Source: Actimicrobium sp035984655
Lineage (GTDB): Bacteria; Pseudomonadota; Gammaproteobacteria; Burkholderiales; Burkholderiaceae_D
DNA length: 64,000 bases
Direction: 5' to 3'
NCBI RefSeq assembly: GCF_035984655.1
Contig: NZ_JAXCHT010000011.1
Location: forward strand, 54,792-118,791
How positions within the stretch are numbered: the stretch's first letter is position 1; each line of letters starts with the position of its first letter. Made by a program: the position numbers and the translations under genes. Positions 56,659 through 64,000 of this stretch are shown in pieces. The notes under the pieces were generated by a model, which had not been told where the DNA came from, made no database searches, and worked only from the letters and a program-made list of their open reading frames with translations.

Positions 56659-56739
56659 GATACCAACACCTGCGTGTGTTGCGGCGGCGCGAAATGCGGT
56701 TGGTATCAAGATTCGTTCGAAAATGCGGCCCGAACGAAT
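56659..56739. repeat. Two adjacent perfect stem-loop repeats
   Basis: GATACCAAC (56659-56667) pairs with GTTGGTATC (56699-56707), with a smaller AACAC/GTGTT hairpin nested inside. Three bases later, ATTCGTTCG (56711-56719) pairs with CGAACGAAT (56731-56739) over an 11-base loop. Two perfect 9-base stems this close suggest RNA structure or paired operators. Confidence 0.5.
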
Positions 56740-56942
56740 TTGCGCACGTTGACAGCGTGGGGCATACCGCGCATTACCAGTGCAGAGCGAGCGGAAACTC
56801 CGCCGGCAGGCACGGCGGGGCAGCGTCCGATAGCCATGTCAAAGCGACGCAAGTCCTGCTAAATTGACATTGTCCGACCGCTGAAAAATCACATTCACAC
56901 GGTTTGCCATCCCTACTGCCCCGACCGCTGAAGGAGAATCCG

Positions 56943-57614
56943 ATGAAGTCCATTCGCATGCTTCTGCTTTTGCTTCTCGCGCTTGTCGCCGGCGCGGCGC
57001 ACGCCCAATCGCGCTACGGCTACCTGCACAAGACAGTCGAAGAAATCCTCGAGATCCAGCGCAAGGCGATGAAGCCTTCGCCGGCCGACGTCGCGGCGGT
57101 TGCCAGCCGGGCCTGCAATACGCTGATCATCCTGCTGGACAAGGATCCCAATTTCAAAAAGGACATCGAGGCGCTGGCCTCGGCCTCGCACAAGAACCTC
57201 GCGTTTCATCGCCAGCTGGCCAATGACCTGGTGTTCTTCATGGACAGCTTCGCGCCGCAGGAGCAGGAATACCTGCTGAAGTCGGGCGCCTCACCGGGCG
57301 CGAGCGCCGACATCCTGATCGCAGCGGCACTCTCCAGGGACGCGTTGCGGGAGCCGCTGTCGGCGCAACGGCTGCTGGCCAACATCGAGAAGCTGCGCGT
57401 CGAGACCTGCAAGGGCGCGAAGATACTGGCCGACGCGAACGACGCGGAGGAAGCGCAGCAATCGCGCCGTACGCAGATCAGGAAGTGGGCGCTCGGTCTT
57501 GGCGGCCTGTCCCTGATCGCCGCGGATGCCGTGTTCGCTGTGCCGTCCGGGGGCGTTGCGACAGCGTCATTCACGCTTGGTGGCGCGGGTGTGGGCGCGG
57601 CGGTGGCGCCGTAG
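56943..57614 (+). CDS. Hypothetical secreted protein
   Basis: A 223-residue protein of no family recognised here. A strong signal peptide (MKSIRMLLLLLLALVAGAAHA, cut before QS) sends it out of the cytoplasm. The middle is helical and charged with two cysteines (in SRACNTL and ETCKGAK) that could form a disulphide. The last 35 residues are hydrophobic and rich in glycine and alanine, possibly a membrane or oligomerisation tail. The start at 56943 follows AAGGAGA. It stands alone, 149 bases before the cytochrome operon and behind the repeat-rich spacer. Confidence 0.7.
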   Translation: MKSIRMLLLLLLALVAGAAHAQSRYGYLHKTVEEILEIQRKAMKPSPADVAAVASRACNTLIILLDKDPNFKKDIEALASASHKNLAFHRQLANDLVFFMDSFAPQEQEYLLKSGASPGASADILIAAALSRDALREPLSAQRLLANIEKLRVETCKGAKILADANDAEEAQQSRRTQIRKWALGLGGLSLIAADAVFAVPSGGVATASFTLGGAGVGAAVAP

Positions 57615-57692
57615 TTTGCATCGCAAGCCAGACTGATCGCTGCTTCGGATAATCGCCATGGCGGCCTGGCATGCCGGCAAGTCGCGGCATGC

Positions 57693-57707
57693 TAAGAAAA
57701 CGTTAAG
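57693..57707 (+). promoter_or_regulatory. Possible QseB/PmrA-type tandem half-sites before the cytochrome operon
   Basis: Two TAAG cores (57693-57696 and 57704-57707) are spaced 11 bases apart, within CTAAG and TTAAGG. OmpR-family regulators of the QseB/PmrA group bind such direct repeats. The site lies 57 bases before the first cytochrome gene of an operon that ends in a QseBC-like pair. Confidence 0.35.
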
Positions 57708-57763
57708 GAAACAGCCGCATCATCGATCCCACGAAATAGCCATCACTCGATGAGGATCGTGCC

Positions 57764-58189
57764 ATGCATCTGTCGCCGTTTTCCAAGCCATTAATTCAAC
57801 CGCTAGCGTGTGCACTCATGCTGTGCGCTTCCGCACTGCTGGCGGCGCCGGTGCATGCCGCCACACCGGCGGAACTGCTCGCGCAGTATTCCGCCCAGGC
57901 CGGAGCGCCCGCCGTCCCGGCCCGTGGACAACAACTCTTTACCACCCGCCACGGCCGCGAATGGAGTTGTGCCTCCTGCCATGGCGCCGTGCCCATCGGA
58001 GCCGGCAAGCATGCCTCCACCGGCAAGCCCATCCATCCGATGGCACCGGCCGCCAATCCCGAGCGCTTCACCGACGCGGCCAAGAGCGAAAAGTGGTTTC
58101 GGCGTAACTGCAACGACGTCATCGGCCGTGAATGCACTGGCGCCGAGAAGGCCGACATCCTGGCCTGGCTAATCACGCTGAAGCCATGA
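57764..58189 (+). CDS. Monoheme c-type cytochrome, DUF1924 family
   Basis: A 141-residue periplasmic haem protein. The signal peptide covers about 1-32 (ALLAAPVHA-ATP). One CASCH haem site lies in the EWSCASCHGAVP segment, and the DUF1924 hallmarks KPIHPMAPAANPERFTD and KWFRRNCNDVIGRECTGAEKADI follow. It is thought to be an electron carrier for the adjacent diheme cytochrome and b561. It is the first gene of the operon, preceded by GAGGA. Confidence 0.88.
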   Translation: MHLSPFSKPLIQPLACALMLCASALLAAPVHAATPAELLAQYSAQAGAPAVPARGQQLFTTRHGREWSCASCHGAVPIGAGKHASTGKPIHPMAPAANPERFTDAAKSEKWFRRNCNDVIGRECTGAEKADILAWLITLKP

Positions 58190-58224
58190 CAACCACGCCC
58201 CTTCAATTCGCCATGAGGACTGCC

Positions 58225-58713
58225 ATGACACATCTCTTGAATGCAGGCATCGCCCGACTGCTGTTCGGTTTGCTCACCACGGTCGGCATCGCGGCGCCCG
58301 CCATGGCCGACAATGACCGGCGCGCGCAACCACTGCCGCTGTTGCCGAAGTACCAGCAGGAATGCGCGGCCTGCCACATCGCCTATCCACCCGAGCTGCT
58401 TCCCGCCGCGTCGTGGCAGCGGCTGATGGCCAATCTGCCGCGCCACTTCGGCACCGATGCGTCGCTCGATCCGGCCACCGCGAAGCAAATTGCGAGCTGG
58501 CTCGCGAGCCACGCTGGCACCGACCGGCGCGCGACGGCAACGCCGCCCGACGATCGCATTACGCGTTCATCGTGGTTCCTGCGGCAGCACGATGAAGTAC
58601 CGGCGGCCACCTGGAAATTACCCGCAGTGAAAAGTGCCGCCAACTGCATTGCCTGCCACACCCAATCCGACCAAGGAGATTTCAATGAACGGCATGTCCG
58701 CATCCCCCGCTAA
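58225..58713 (+). CDS. Diheme cytochrome c
   Basis: A 162-residue periplasmic protein with two haem sites, CAACH in the first third and CIACH near the C-terminus, matching the small diheme cytochrome c family. A signal peptide ends near APAMA-DNDR. The start at 58225 has GAGGA five bases upstream; an ATG at 58186 overlapping the previous stop (ATGA) is an alternative that would add 13 residues. Its 3' end overlaps the next gene by 29 bases. Confidence 0.85.
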   Translation: MTHLLNAGIARLLFGLLTTVGIAAPAMADNDRRAQPLPLLPKYQQECAACHIAYPPELLPAASWQRLMANLPRHFGTDASLDPATAKQIASWLASHAGTDRRATATPPDDRITRSSWFLRQHDEVPAATWKLPAVKSAANCIACHTQSDQGDFNERHVRIPR

Positions 58714-59419
58714 GGCCGCACCGGCAGAAACCCACCAGCGCACCATCCTGGTGTGGGACGTCCCGACCAGGCTGTTTCACTGGCTGCTGGTGCTCAGTTT
58801 TGGCGGGGCGTATCTCACCGCCGAAAGCGAAAGCTGGCGGCTGCTGCACGTGACACTCGGCTATACGATGGCCCTGCTGGTCGGCTTTCGCATCCTGTGG
58901 GGCGTGGTTGGCTCGCGCCATGCACGCTTCGCGACCTTTGTTCGCGGCCCCGGCGCGGTCGCGGCCTACCTCAGGACATTGCTGCAGGGCCGTCCCAAAC
59001 ATTACACCGGACATAATCCCGCCGGCGCCGTTGCTAGCGTGGGCCTGCTTGCCCTGGCGCTGGCAGTCAGCGCGTCCGGCTATGCCGCTTACAACGATCT
59101 GGCGGGAGACTGGGTGCAGGAGCTGCACGAAGTGACGGCAAATCTGATGCTGGCCATCGTCGGCGTCCACATTGCCGGTGTCTTGCTGGCGAGCTGGCTG
59201 CACCGCGAAAACCTGGTTGGCGCGATGTTCACCGGACGCAAGCAGGGCGCGCCTGAGGACGGCATTCGACGCGCCTGGCGCGGCGTGGCAGCACTGTTGC
59301 TGATGGCAGTGCTGGCGCTCTGGTGGGTGCAAGGACAAAGTGCGCTACAGTCAGGCAACCTCGCGGATCGGCCCGTGCCCGCAACCAGGGCGGCTGGGCA
59401 TGATCGCGATAACGACTGA
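58685..59419 (+). CDS. Cytochrome b561-family membrane protein
   Basis: A 244-residue inner-membrane protein with four to five helices. Likely haem-ligand histidines are in RLFHWLL, LLHVTLGY, ELHEVTANL and VGVHIAGV. It probably passes quinol electrons to the two c-type cytochromes encoded upstream. The start follows AAGGAG. The overlap with the diheme gene and the short gap to the response regulator indicate one operon. Confidence 0.88.
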   Translation: MNGMSASPAKAAPAETHQRTILVWDVPTRLFHWLLVLSFGGAYLTAESESWRLLHVTLGYTMALLVGFRILWGVVGSRHARFATFVRGPGAVAAYLRTLLQGRPKHYTGHNPAGAVASVGLLALALAVSASGYAAYNDLAGDWVQELHEVTANLMLAIVGVHIAGVLLASWLHRENLVGAMFTGRKQGAPEDGIRRAWRGVAALLLMAVLALWWVQGQSALQSGNLADRPVPATRAAGHDRDND

Positions 59420-59446
59420 GGACGCCTTCGTGCGTCGGCCCATCTT

Positions 59447-60118
59447 ATGCACATCCTGCTGGTTGAAGATGACGTACTGCTCGGCGATGGCCTGAGAGCC
59501 GGATTGCGGCAGCTCGGTTTTCAGGTTGACTGGGTGCGCGATGGCAATGCGGCGGAAACCGAGTTGCGCACCCGGTCCTATGCCGCCGCAGTGCTCGACC
59601 TCGGCCTGCCGTTCAAGGATGGTATCGAGGTGCTGGCGGCGATTCGGCGTGCCGGCGTCGCTGTGCCGGTGCTGATCCTGACGGCGCGCGACGCGGTGCC
59701 GGACCGTATCAGGGCTCTTGACATGGGGGCTGACGACTACATCGTCAAGCCAATCGACCTGCATGAACTGGCCGCACGCTTGCGTGCACTGGTGCGGCGC
59801 GCCTGCGGCCAGTCACAGGAATGCCTCCGTGCGCAGGACGTCATCCTCGATCCTGCGGCCCATTCCGTGCTGCGACTGGGCCAGCCTGTCGCGCTGTCGA
59901 GCCGGGAATTCGCACTGCTGCACGCCTTCATGCTGCACGCCGACCGGGTGCTGTCACGCGAGCAGCTGGAACAGCATCTGTACAGCTGGGGGCAGGAGGT
60001 CGAGAGCAACGCCATCGAAGTGCATATCCACAATCTGCGCCGCAAGCTTGGCAACGCGTTAATCCAGACGGTGCGCGGAGTCGGCTACATCGTGCTGCGG
60101 GAAGCACCGAATCCATGA
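59447..60118 (+). CDS. OmpR/QseB-type response regulator
   Basis: A 223-residue transcription regulator. The receiver domain has the acidic pair VEDD, the phospho-acceptor D51 (VLDLGLPFKDG) and the lysine in YIVKP. The winged-helix domain ends with SNAIEVHIHNLRRKLG and VRGVGYIV, as in QseB and PmrA. It is fused by an ATGA overlap to its sensor kinase gene. Confidence 0.92.
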   Translation: MHILLVEDDVLLGDGLRAGLRQLGFQVDWVRDGNAAETELRTRSYAAAVLDLGLPFKDGIEVLAAIRRAGVAVPVLILTARDAVPDRIRALDMGADDYIVKPIDLHELAARLRALVRRACGQSQECLRAQDVILDPAAHSVLRLGQPVALSSREFALLHAFMLHADRVLSREQLEQHLYSWGQEVESNAIEVHIHNLRRKLGNALIQTVRGVGYIVLREAPNP

Positions 60119-61506
60119 TCCGATCGCCCGCGTCATTGCAGGGGCGACTGCTGCTACTGGTATTGGCGGTTGTGACTGCTGTCTGGCTGGTTTCCGCAAC
60201 GCTGATCTGGTTCGATGCGCGGCGCGAACTCGATGCGCTGCTGGACAGCCATCTGGCGCAGGCCGCAGCGCTATTGGTGGTGCAGCAGGCCCGCGAGTCC
60301 GACGCCGAAGACCGCAGCATCGACGCGCCGATCCTGCATCGCCTTGCGCCGAACGTTGCCTTCCAGGTTTTCCACGATGGTCGCCTCGCATTGCGCTCGG
60401 CCAATGCACCACTGCAGCCGATGGCCGAGCCGGGGCGCCGGCATCACGATGGTTTCTCGACCAGCCGGATCGACAGCACCAGCTGGCGGGTTTTCACTGC
60501 CAGTGACGCTGACAAGGACGTGCAGGTCTACGTCGGCGAACAAACGGAATCGCGCGTCGCGATCATGTGGGCGCTGCTGCGCACGACATTGTGGCCGACG
60601 GTTGCCGCATTGCCTCTGCTGGCATTGCTGATCTGGTGGGCGGTGTACCGGGGTGTCGCCCCGCTCCGCCGACTGGGCTGGGTGCTCGCGGCGCGCCAGC
60701 CGCAAGCAGTCCACCCAGTCGAAATGCACACCGCCAGCGCGGAAATGGCGCCCCTGATCAGCGCCCTGAACGGCCTGTTCGAACGCATCGGCCGCCTGTT
60801 GGTGGCAGAACGCCGCTTTACTGCCGACGCCGCGCATGAACTGCGCACGCCGATTGCCGCCATCCGTACCCAGGCCCAGGTGGCGCTGGCCGAAACCGAC
60901 GCCACCTTGCGCCGCCACGCGCTGGAAAATACCCTGGCAGGTTGCGATCGCGCGTCCCGCCTGGTGGATCAATTGCTGACCCTTGCCAGGCTGGAGGCGG
61001 TTGCGGCGCCGACGATGGCCAGCGTCGATTTGCGCACGCTGACACAACGGGTTCTGGCGGAGCTGGCGCCGAAGGCGCTCGGCAAACACCAGACGCTGGA
61101 TTTCCAGGCCATCGAGTCGACCTCGATTCACGGCGAAGAGACCTTGCTGGCCGTGCTGGTGCGCAATCTGGTGGACAATGCAGTGCGATACAGCCCGGCC
61201 TCGGGCCGCGTGACCGTGCGACTGCAACGGGAAAGCGGCCGCGTGGTGCTGAGCGTGGAGGACAGCGGCCCGGGCCTGTCCGACGCCGACATTGCGCGAC
61301 TGGGCGAGCGCTTCTTCAGGGTGCCGGGCAGTATCGAAAGTGGCAGTGGCCTTGGCTGGTCGATCGTGCAGCGTATCGCAACGGTGCATCGGCTGGAGCT
61401 GCAAGTGCAGCGGTCGCCTGCGCTGGGCGGACTCGCGGTTCGGGTCATCGCCGGCTTGCCCAATGCGGACGCGCCGGCGCCGGAGCGGGTCGCGGAATTT
61501 TTGTAA
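60115..61506 (+). CDS. Sensor histidine kinase (QseC-like)
   Basis: A 463-residue inner-membrane kinase. Two membrane segments (about 12-34 and 158-180) flank a periplasmic sensor of some 120 residues. The phosphorylated histidine is H241 in DAAHELRTPIAA. The ATP-binding boxes are NLVDNAVRYSP, DSGPGLSD and GSGLGWSIVQRIA. The start at 60115 overlaps the regulator stop. The kinase closes the cytochrome operon, so the pair may sense redox or envelope state and control those genes. Confidence 0.92.
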   Translation: MIRSPASLQGRLLLLVLAVVTAVWLVSATLIWFDARRELDALLDSHLAQAAALLVVQQARESDAEDRSIDAPILHRLAPNVAFQVFHDGRLALRSANAPLQPMAEPGRRHHDGFSTSRIDSTSWRVFTASDADKDVQVYVGEQTESRVAIMWALLRTTLWPTVAALPLLALLIWWAVYRGVAPLRRLGWVLAARQPQAVHPVEMHTASAEMAPLISALNGLFERIGRLLVAERRFTADAAHELRTPIAAIRTQAQVALAETDATLRRHALENTLAGCDRASRLVDQLLTLARLEAVAAPTMASVDLRTLTQRVLAELAPKALGKHQTLDFQAIESTSIHGEETLLAVLVRNLVDNAVRYSPASGRVTVRLQRESGRVVLSVEDSGPGLSDADIARLGERFFRVPGSIESGSGLGWSIVQRIATVHRLELQVQRSPALGGLAVRVIAGLPNADAPAPERVAEFL

Positions 61507-61643
61507 CCGCGCACAGCCGCGGCTGACGAAGCAGGGATTCGGCATGGTTTTTCGAGCGCCCAGCCAAATGGGTTACCTTGCTACCGGCTGGCAGCACGTC
61601 GCTGCAAACCGCCTATCGGACGAAAGGCACAGGAAAACGAATC

Positions 61644-62177
61644 ATGACACCCGCACACATCATCCATTTCTGGTTCACCGAAGCCGCGCCCAAGCAATGG
61701 TGGACCAGCACCGCCGAATTCGACCAGCTGATCCGCTCGCGCTTCGGCGCGATCCACGCCCAGGCGGCACGTTGCGAACTGGCCGGCTGGCGTGTCACGC
61801 CGCCGGGACGGCTGGCCGAAATCATCGTGCTGGACCAGTTCTCGCGCAACATCGATCGCGGCACGCCGCTGGCGTTTGCCAACGATGCGCTAGCGCTGGC
61901 ATTGGCGCAAGAGGCGCTGGCCGCTGGCGTTCCGGCGCACCTCACACCCGAGCAAAAGGTCTTCCTGTACACCCCCTTTCTGCATAGCGAATCGCCTGCG
62001 ATCCACGCTGGTGCTGCAGCACTGTTCCAGGAAGAAGGACAGGCCGCCAAATCAGCAGCCCAGCACCGCGCCATCGTTGACCGGTTTGGACGGTATCCGC
62101 ATCGGAATGCCACGTTAGGACGCACGTCGACGGATGAAGAGATTGAATTTTTGAAGCGCCCGGGATCGTCGTTTTGA
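61644..62177 (+). CDS. DUF924 family protein
   Basis: A 177-residue soluble protein. It shows the DUF924 signature series IIHFWFTEA, VLDQFSRNIDRG, FLYTPFLHSESP and RFGRYPHRNATLGRTST. Members are helical-repeat proteins of unknown function. The start at 61644 is at the conserved methionine before the FWF motif. It stands alone downstream of the sensor kinase. Confidence 0.85.
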   Translation: MTPAHIIHFWFTEAAPKQWWTSTAEFDQLIRSRFGAIHAQAARCELAGWRVTPPGRLAEIIVLDQFSRNIDRGTPLAFANDALALALAQEALAAGVPAHLTPEQKVFLYTPFLHSESPAIHAGAAALFQEEGQAAKSAAQHRAIVDRFGRYPHRNATLGRTSTDEEIEFLKRPGSSF

Positions 62178-62297
62178 CGTAATGCAGAATGCAGCGGCGG
62201 AACCAGCGGGCAGATTTTCTGCCGACGTATTTCAGTGAAAATTATTTTGCCTTTGCGCCCGGATTGACATGTTCCCCCTGAGACTGGATCCACAGCG

Positions 62298-62759
62298 ATG
62301 ACTGGCCCGAATCTTCGTAAGCGCGGCGTTCCGCAGATGCTCATCATCTATCTGCCCGCGGTGGCATTGAACTATCTGTGGGAAATCGCACAAGCGCCGT
62401 TGTTTGTCGGGATGAATGGTTGGAGCGACATCGGCTGGCACTGCTTTGTCGCCAGCCTCGGCGACGGTGTCCTGATCGGGATCATCGATGCGATTGGCTG
62501 CGCGACGTTTCGTCGCGTCGACTGGTACTGCCACCCAACCGTGCGGACATACTTGATGATGTTCTTGACAGGCCTTCTGATCGCAGTTGGTATCGAATGG
62601 GTTGCCATCAACATCCTCGATCGCTGGACCTACCGAGCGGCAATGCCAATCATCCCCGGATTGCAGGTGGGATTGGTTCCTGTGGCACAAATGCTTGTGT
62701 TGCCGCCACTGATATTCCTGCTCGCGGCGAAGTGGAACACGTGCAAAAGCGTGGACTGA
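62298..62759 (+). CDS. Hypothetical four-helix membrane protein
   Basis: A 153-residue protein with four hydrophobic segments near 14-34, 45-65, 83-105 and 125-145. Polar motifs inside or next to them are NYLWEIAQAP and a histidine plus aspartate in the second segment (WHCFVASLGDG). No function is recognised. It is flanked by 120 and 181 bases of noncoding DNA, so it is probably a single-gene unit. Confidence 0.7.
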   Translation: MTGPNLRKRGVPQMLIIYLPAVALNYLWEIAQAPLFVGMNGWSDIGWHCFVASLGDGVLIGIIDAIGCATFRRVDWYCHPTVRTYLMMFLTGLLIAVGIEWVAINILDRWTYRAAMPIIPGLQVGLVPVAQMLVLPPLIFLLAAKWNTCKSVD

Positions 62760-62859
62760 CATCATCGGCATTGGGTGGCAGATTGGGCGCGCCTTGTGGC
62801 AATGATTTGAATGCTCGAAAAGCTTTGGCCTTGCTTGCGGTCACGCGCAATGGTCGATT

Positions 62860-62873
62860 TTGATCCACATCAA
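62860..62873 (+). promoter_or_regulatory. FNR/Anr-type binding site
   Basis: TTGATCCACATCAA is a perfect match to the FNR consensus TTGAT-N4-ATCAA. It is centred about 74 bases before the metal-binding gene start, which would suit anaerobic or low-oxygen activation of that gene from a promoter starting near 62905-62910. Confidence 0.7.
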
Positions 62874-62940
62874 TTGAACACGGGCGTCCGGCACGTAGCC
62901 TCTCCCAACACTTAAGCCACTGCGTCCAGAAGGAATTACC

Positions 62941-63147
62941 ATGCAAACCGAACTATTGAAAGTAACCGGCATGACGTGCGGCGGCTGCAGCAGCAGCGTA
63001 ACGAACGCGCTTAAACTGGTCCACGGCGTCGGCGACGTCCGCGTATCCCTTGCGGACGGAACGGCAACGGTGCAATACGACGCGTCGCTTGCTTCTCCTG
63101 ATCAACTGGGGGTGTCAGGTATTTTGTGTAAACGGGTTTTCGTTTAA
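62941..63147 (+). CDS. Heavy-metal-associated domain protein, 3' end replaced by an IS element
   Basis: A 68-residue CopZ-like metallochaperone. The copper-binding motif is GMTCGGCSS (C13, C16), with the usual fold through YDASLASPDQL at residue 56. From residue 57 the sequence (GVSGILCKRVFV) is encoded by the end of the IS element, so the last helix and strand of the domain, about ten residues, are lost and the protein ends in an unrelated tail. Residual metal binding is possible. An FNR-type box lies upstream, suggesting a role in oxygen-limited copper handling, for example supplying a P-type ATPase. The original 3' sequence should lie past the IS. Confidence 0.8.
   Translation: MQTELLKVTGMTCGGCSSSVTNALKLVHGVGDVRVSLADGTATVQYDASLASPDQLGVSGILCKRVFV
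63109..63133. repeat. Terminal inverted repeat of the IS256-like element (one end)
   Basis: Starts GGGGTGTCAGG and continues into a T-rich stretch ending TGTAAAC, a form common at IS256-family ends. It lies 11 bases outside the transposase stop. The mate is outside the window. Confidence 0.6.
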
Positions 63148-64000
63148 GCCTGCGGCACCCGGTCTTCAAACTGGATGGCGAAGCGATTTAATGCCGCTTT
63201 CCAGTCCCGAATTGGCATCGTCCACTTCTTACTGATGTTGTTGAGCGCCAGGTAAAAAAGCTTGCTGACGGCCTCGTCAGTCGGAAAGGAACTGCGGGTT
63301 TTGATGACCTTGCGCAGGCTCATGTTAATCGATTCGATGGCGTTCGTGGTGTAGATTACCTTGCGAATTTCCGGCGGGTAGTCGAAGAACGGCACCACGC
63401 GCGCCCAGTTACGGCGCCAGGACTGGCTGATGGGCTGATACTGCTTATCCCATTTTGTCTCGAACTCGGCGAGCCTGAGTTCGGCCTCGTCGGTGGTGAC
63501 AGCGCTGTAAATCAGTTTCAAGTCGGCGGCCACTTCCTTCTGGTTTTTCCAGGGAACGAAGTTCAGGCTGTTGCGCACCATGTGCACAATACACAGTTGG
63601 ACGGCGGCTTTCGGGTAGACCGTTTCGATCGCGTCCGGGAAGCCTTTCAAGCCATCGACGCAGGCGATGAAGATATCCTGCACGCCGCGATTTTTGAGTT
63701 CTGTTACGACCTGCAGCCAGAACTTGGCGCCCTCGGTCTGAGAGATCCACAGGCCTAGCACCTCCTTGTGCCCTTCCATGTTGACGCCGATGGCCAGGTA
63801 GACCGCTTTGGTGCGTACGGCCCCACTGTCGCGCACCTTGACGTGTATGCAATCGAGATACAGGATCGGGTACACAGCGTCGAGCGGCCGGGCCTGCCAG
63901 GCCTTCACGTCCTCGCTGACGGCGTCCGTCACGTTGGAGATGAGGGTGGGTGACACCTCGGTGCCGTACATCTCCTCCAGGTGGCTCTGGATCTCTCGGA
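63144..64000 (-). CDS. IS256-family transposase (partial, N-terminus beyond the edge)
   Basis: At least 285 codons are visible, still open at the right edge, where the frame reads IQSHLEEMYG before the ISNVTDAV segment. This is the catalytic half of an IS256/Mutator-type DDE transposase. Counted from the methionine at 63971, the catalytic residues are D40 (YLDCIHVKVRD), D106 (ACVDGLKGF) and E213 (YTTNAIESIN). The conserved CIVH and NSLNFVPWK segments are present. No stop or frameshift is seen, so the element may be active. Confidence 0.92.
   Translation of the reverse strand, partial: REIQSHLEEMYGTEVSPTLISNVTDAVSEDVKAWQARPLDAVYPILYLDCIHVKVRDSGAVRTKAVYLAIGVNMEGHKEVLGLWISQTEGAKFWLQVVTELKNRGVQDIFIACVDGLKGFPDAIETVYPKAAVQLCIVHMVRNSLNFVPWKNQKEVAADLKLIYSAVTTDEAELRLAEFETKWDKQYQPISQSWRRNWARVVPFFDYPPEIRKVIYTTNAIESINMSLRKVIKTRSSFPTDEAVSKLFYLALNNISKKWTMPIRDWKAALNRFAIQFEDRVPQA

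Larger units (their letters stand above)
56436..56942. other. 507-base intergenic region with clustered inverted repeats
   Basis: No convincing gene is seen between the divergent REC-PAS-GGDEF-EAL gene and the orphan secreted protein gene. It holds three perfect inverted repeats (56583-56605, 56659-56707, 56711-56739) and a 12-base direct repeat CCGACCGCTGAA at 56874-56885 and 56921-56932. The short open frames do not resemble proteins. It must contain two divergent promoters and could contain a small RNA. Confidence 0.6.
63109..64000. mobile_element. IS256-family insertion sequence, right part (runs off the edge)
   Basis: The element begins at the GGGGTGTCAGG end at about 63109, where the metal-binding gene loses homology, and extends beyond the window. 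It carries a minus-strand transposase gene. The other end and any target duplication are outside the window, so the exact family member is not determined. Confidence 0.8.

Noticed and set aside
56874..56932. 12-base direct repeat CCGACCGCTGAA before the orphan secreted gene
   Set aside because: Only two copies 47 bases apart, one of them overlapping the ribosome-binding region; too little to call an operator.

Overview
The window is GC-rich chromosomal DNA from a betaproteobacterium. It is most likely a member of the Burkholderiales, and probably Oxalobacteraceae-like. The reasons are the gene orders fur/bamE-dapB, leuS-lptE-holA-proA and hemH-grpE-dnaK-dnaJ, the presence of both hrcA and sigma32-type heat-shock promoters, and betaproteobacterial-looking proteins throughout. 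This placement is inferred from gene order and protein recognition only; no database search was run. No rRNA, tRNA or CRISPR array was seen.

Layout. (1) 1-11.4 kb: start of a response-regulator gene leaving the left edge, a secreted chalcone-isomerase-like protein, then dnaJ, dnaK, grpE, hemH, recN and nadK on the minus strand, a HAD hydrolase and hrcA on plus, and fur on minus. (2) 11.4-23.3 kb, plus strand: bamE, dapB, tonB-exbB-exbD, leuS, lptE, holA, proA, a HemJ/CopD-like membrane protein, a DsbA-fold isomerase, an RlmL-type rRNA methyltransferase and a PAP2 phosphatase. (3) 23.2-34.6 kb, minus strand: a coupled metallophosphoesterase/diacylglycerol-kinase pair, two large multi-PAS cyclic-di-GMP proteins, and an RpoD-type sigma factor standing alone. 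(4) 34.8-38.0 kb, plus: a lipoprotein 5'-nucleotidase and a GabD-type aldehyde dehydrogenase. (5) 38.0-54.2 kb, minus: an arginine-catabolism supercluster made of an AraC-type ArgR-like regulator, astC, aruF, aruG, astD, astB, a three-gene polar amino-acid ABC transporter, giant NAD-glutamate dehydrogenase and astE, then a methyltransferase. It takes up a basic amino acid, converts it by the succinyltransferase pathway to glutamate and feeds that into 2-oxoglutarate. (6) 54.3-62.8 kb: a REC-PAS-GGDEF-EAL protein, a 507-base spacer rich in inverted repeats, an orphan secreted protein, an operon of monoheme and diheme c-type cytochromes, cytochrome b561 and a QseBC-like two-component system, a DUF924 protein and a small membrane protein. 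(7) 62.9-64.0 kb: a heavy-metal-binding gene behind a perfect FNR-type box, cut near its 3' end by an IS256-family element that runs off the right edge.

The most notable items outside the standard genes are: a roughly 200-base near-palindrome between dnaK and dnaJ; sigma32-type promoters before both grpE and dnaK; the operon-scale arginine module with stop/start overlaps; the stand-alone sigma70 paralogue with a valine/alanine/proline-rich N-terminus; the inverted-repeat cluster at 56.58-56.74 kb; and the IS-truncated, apparently FNR-controlled metal-binding gene. No wholly new multi-gene defence or biosynthetic system could be supported. Long reading frames opposite the real genes are GC-driven shadows and were left out.
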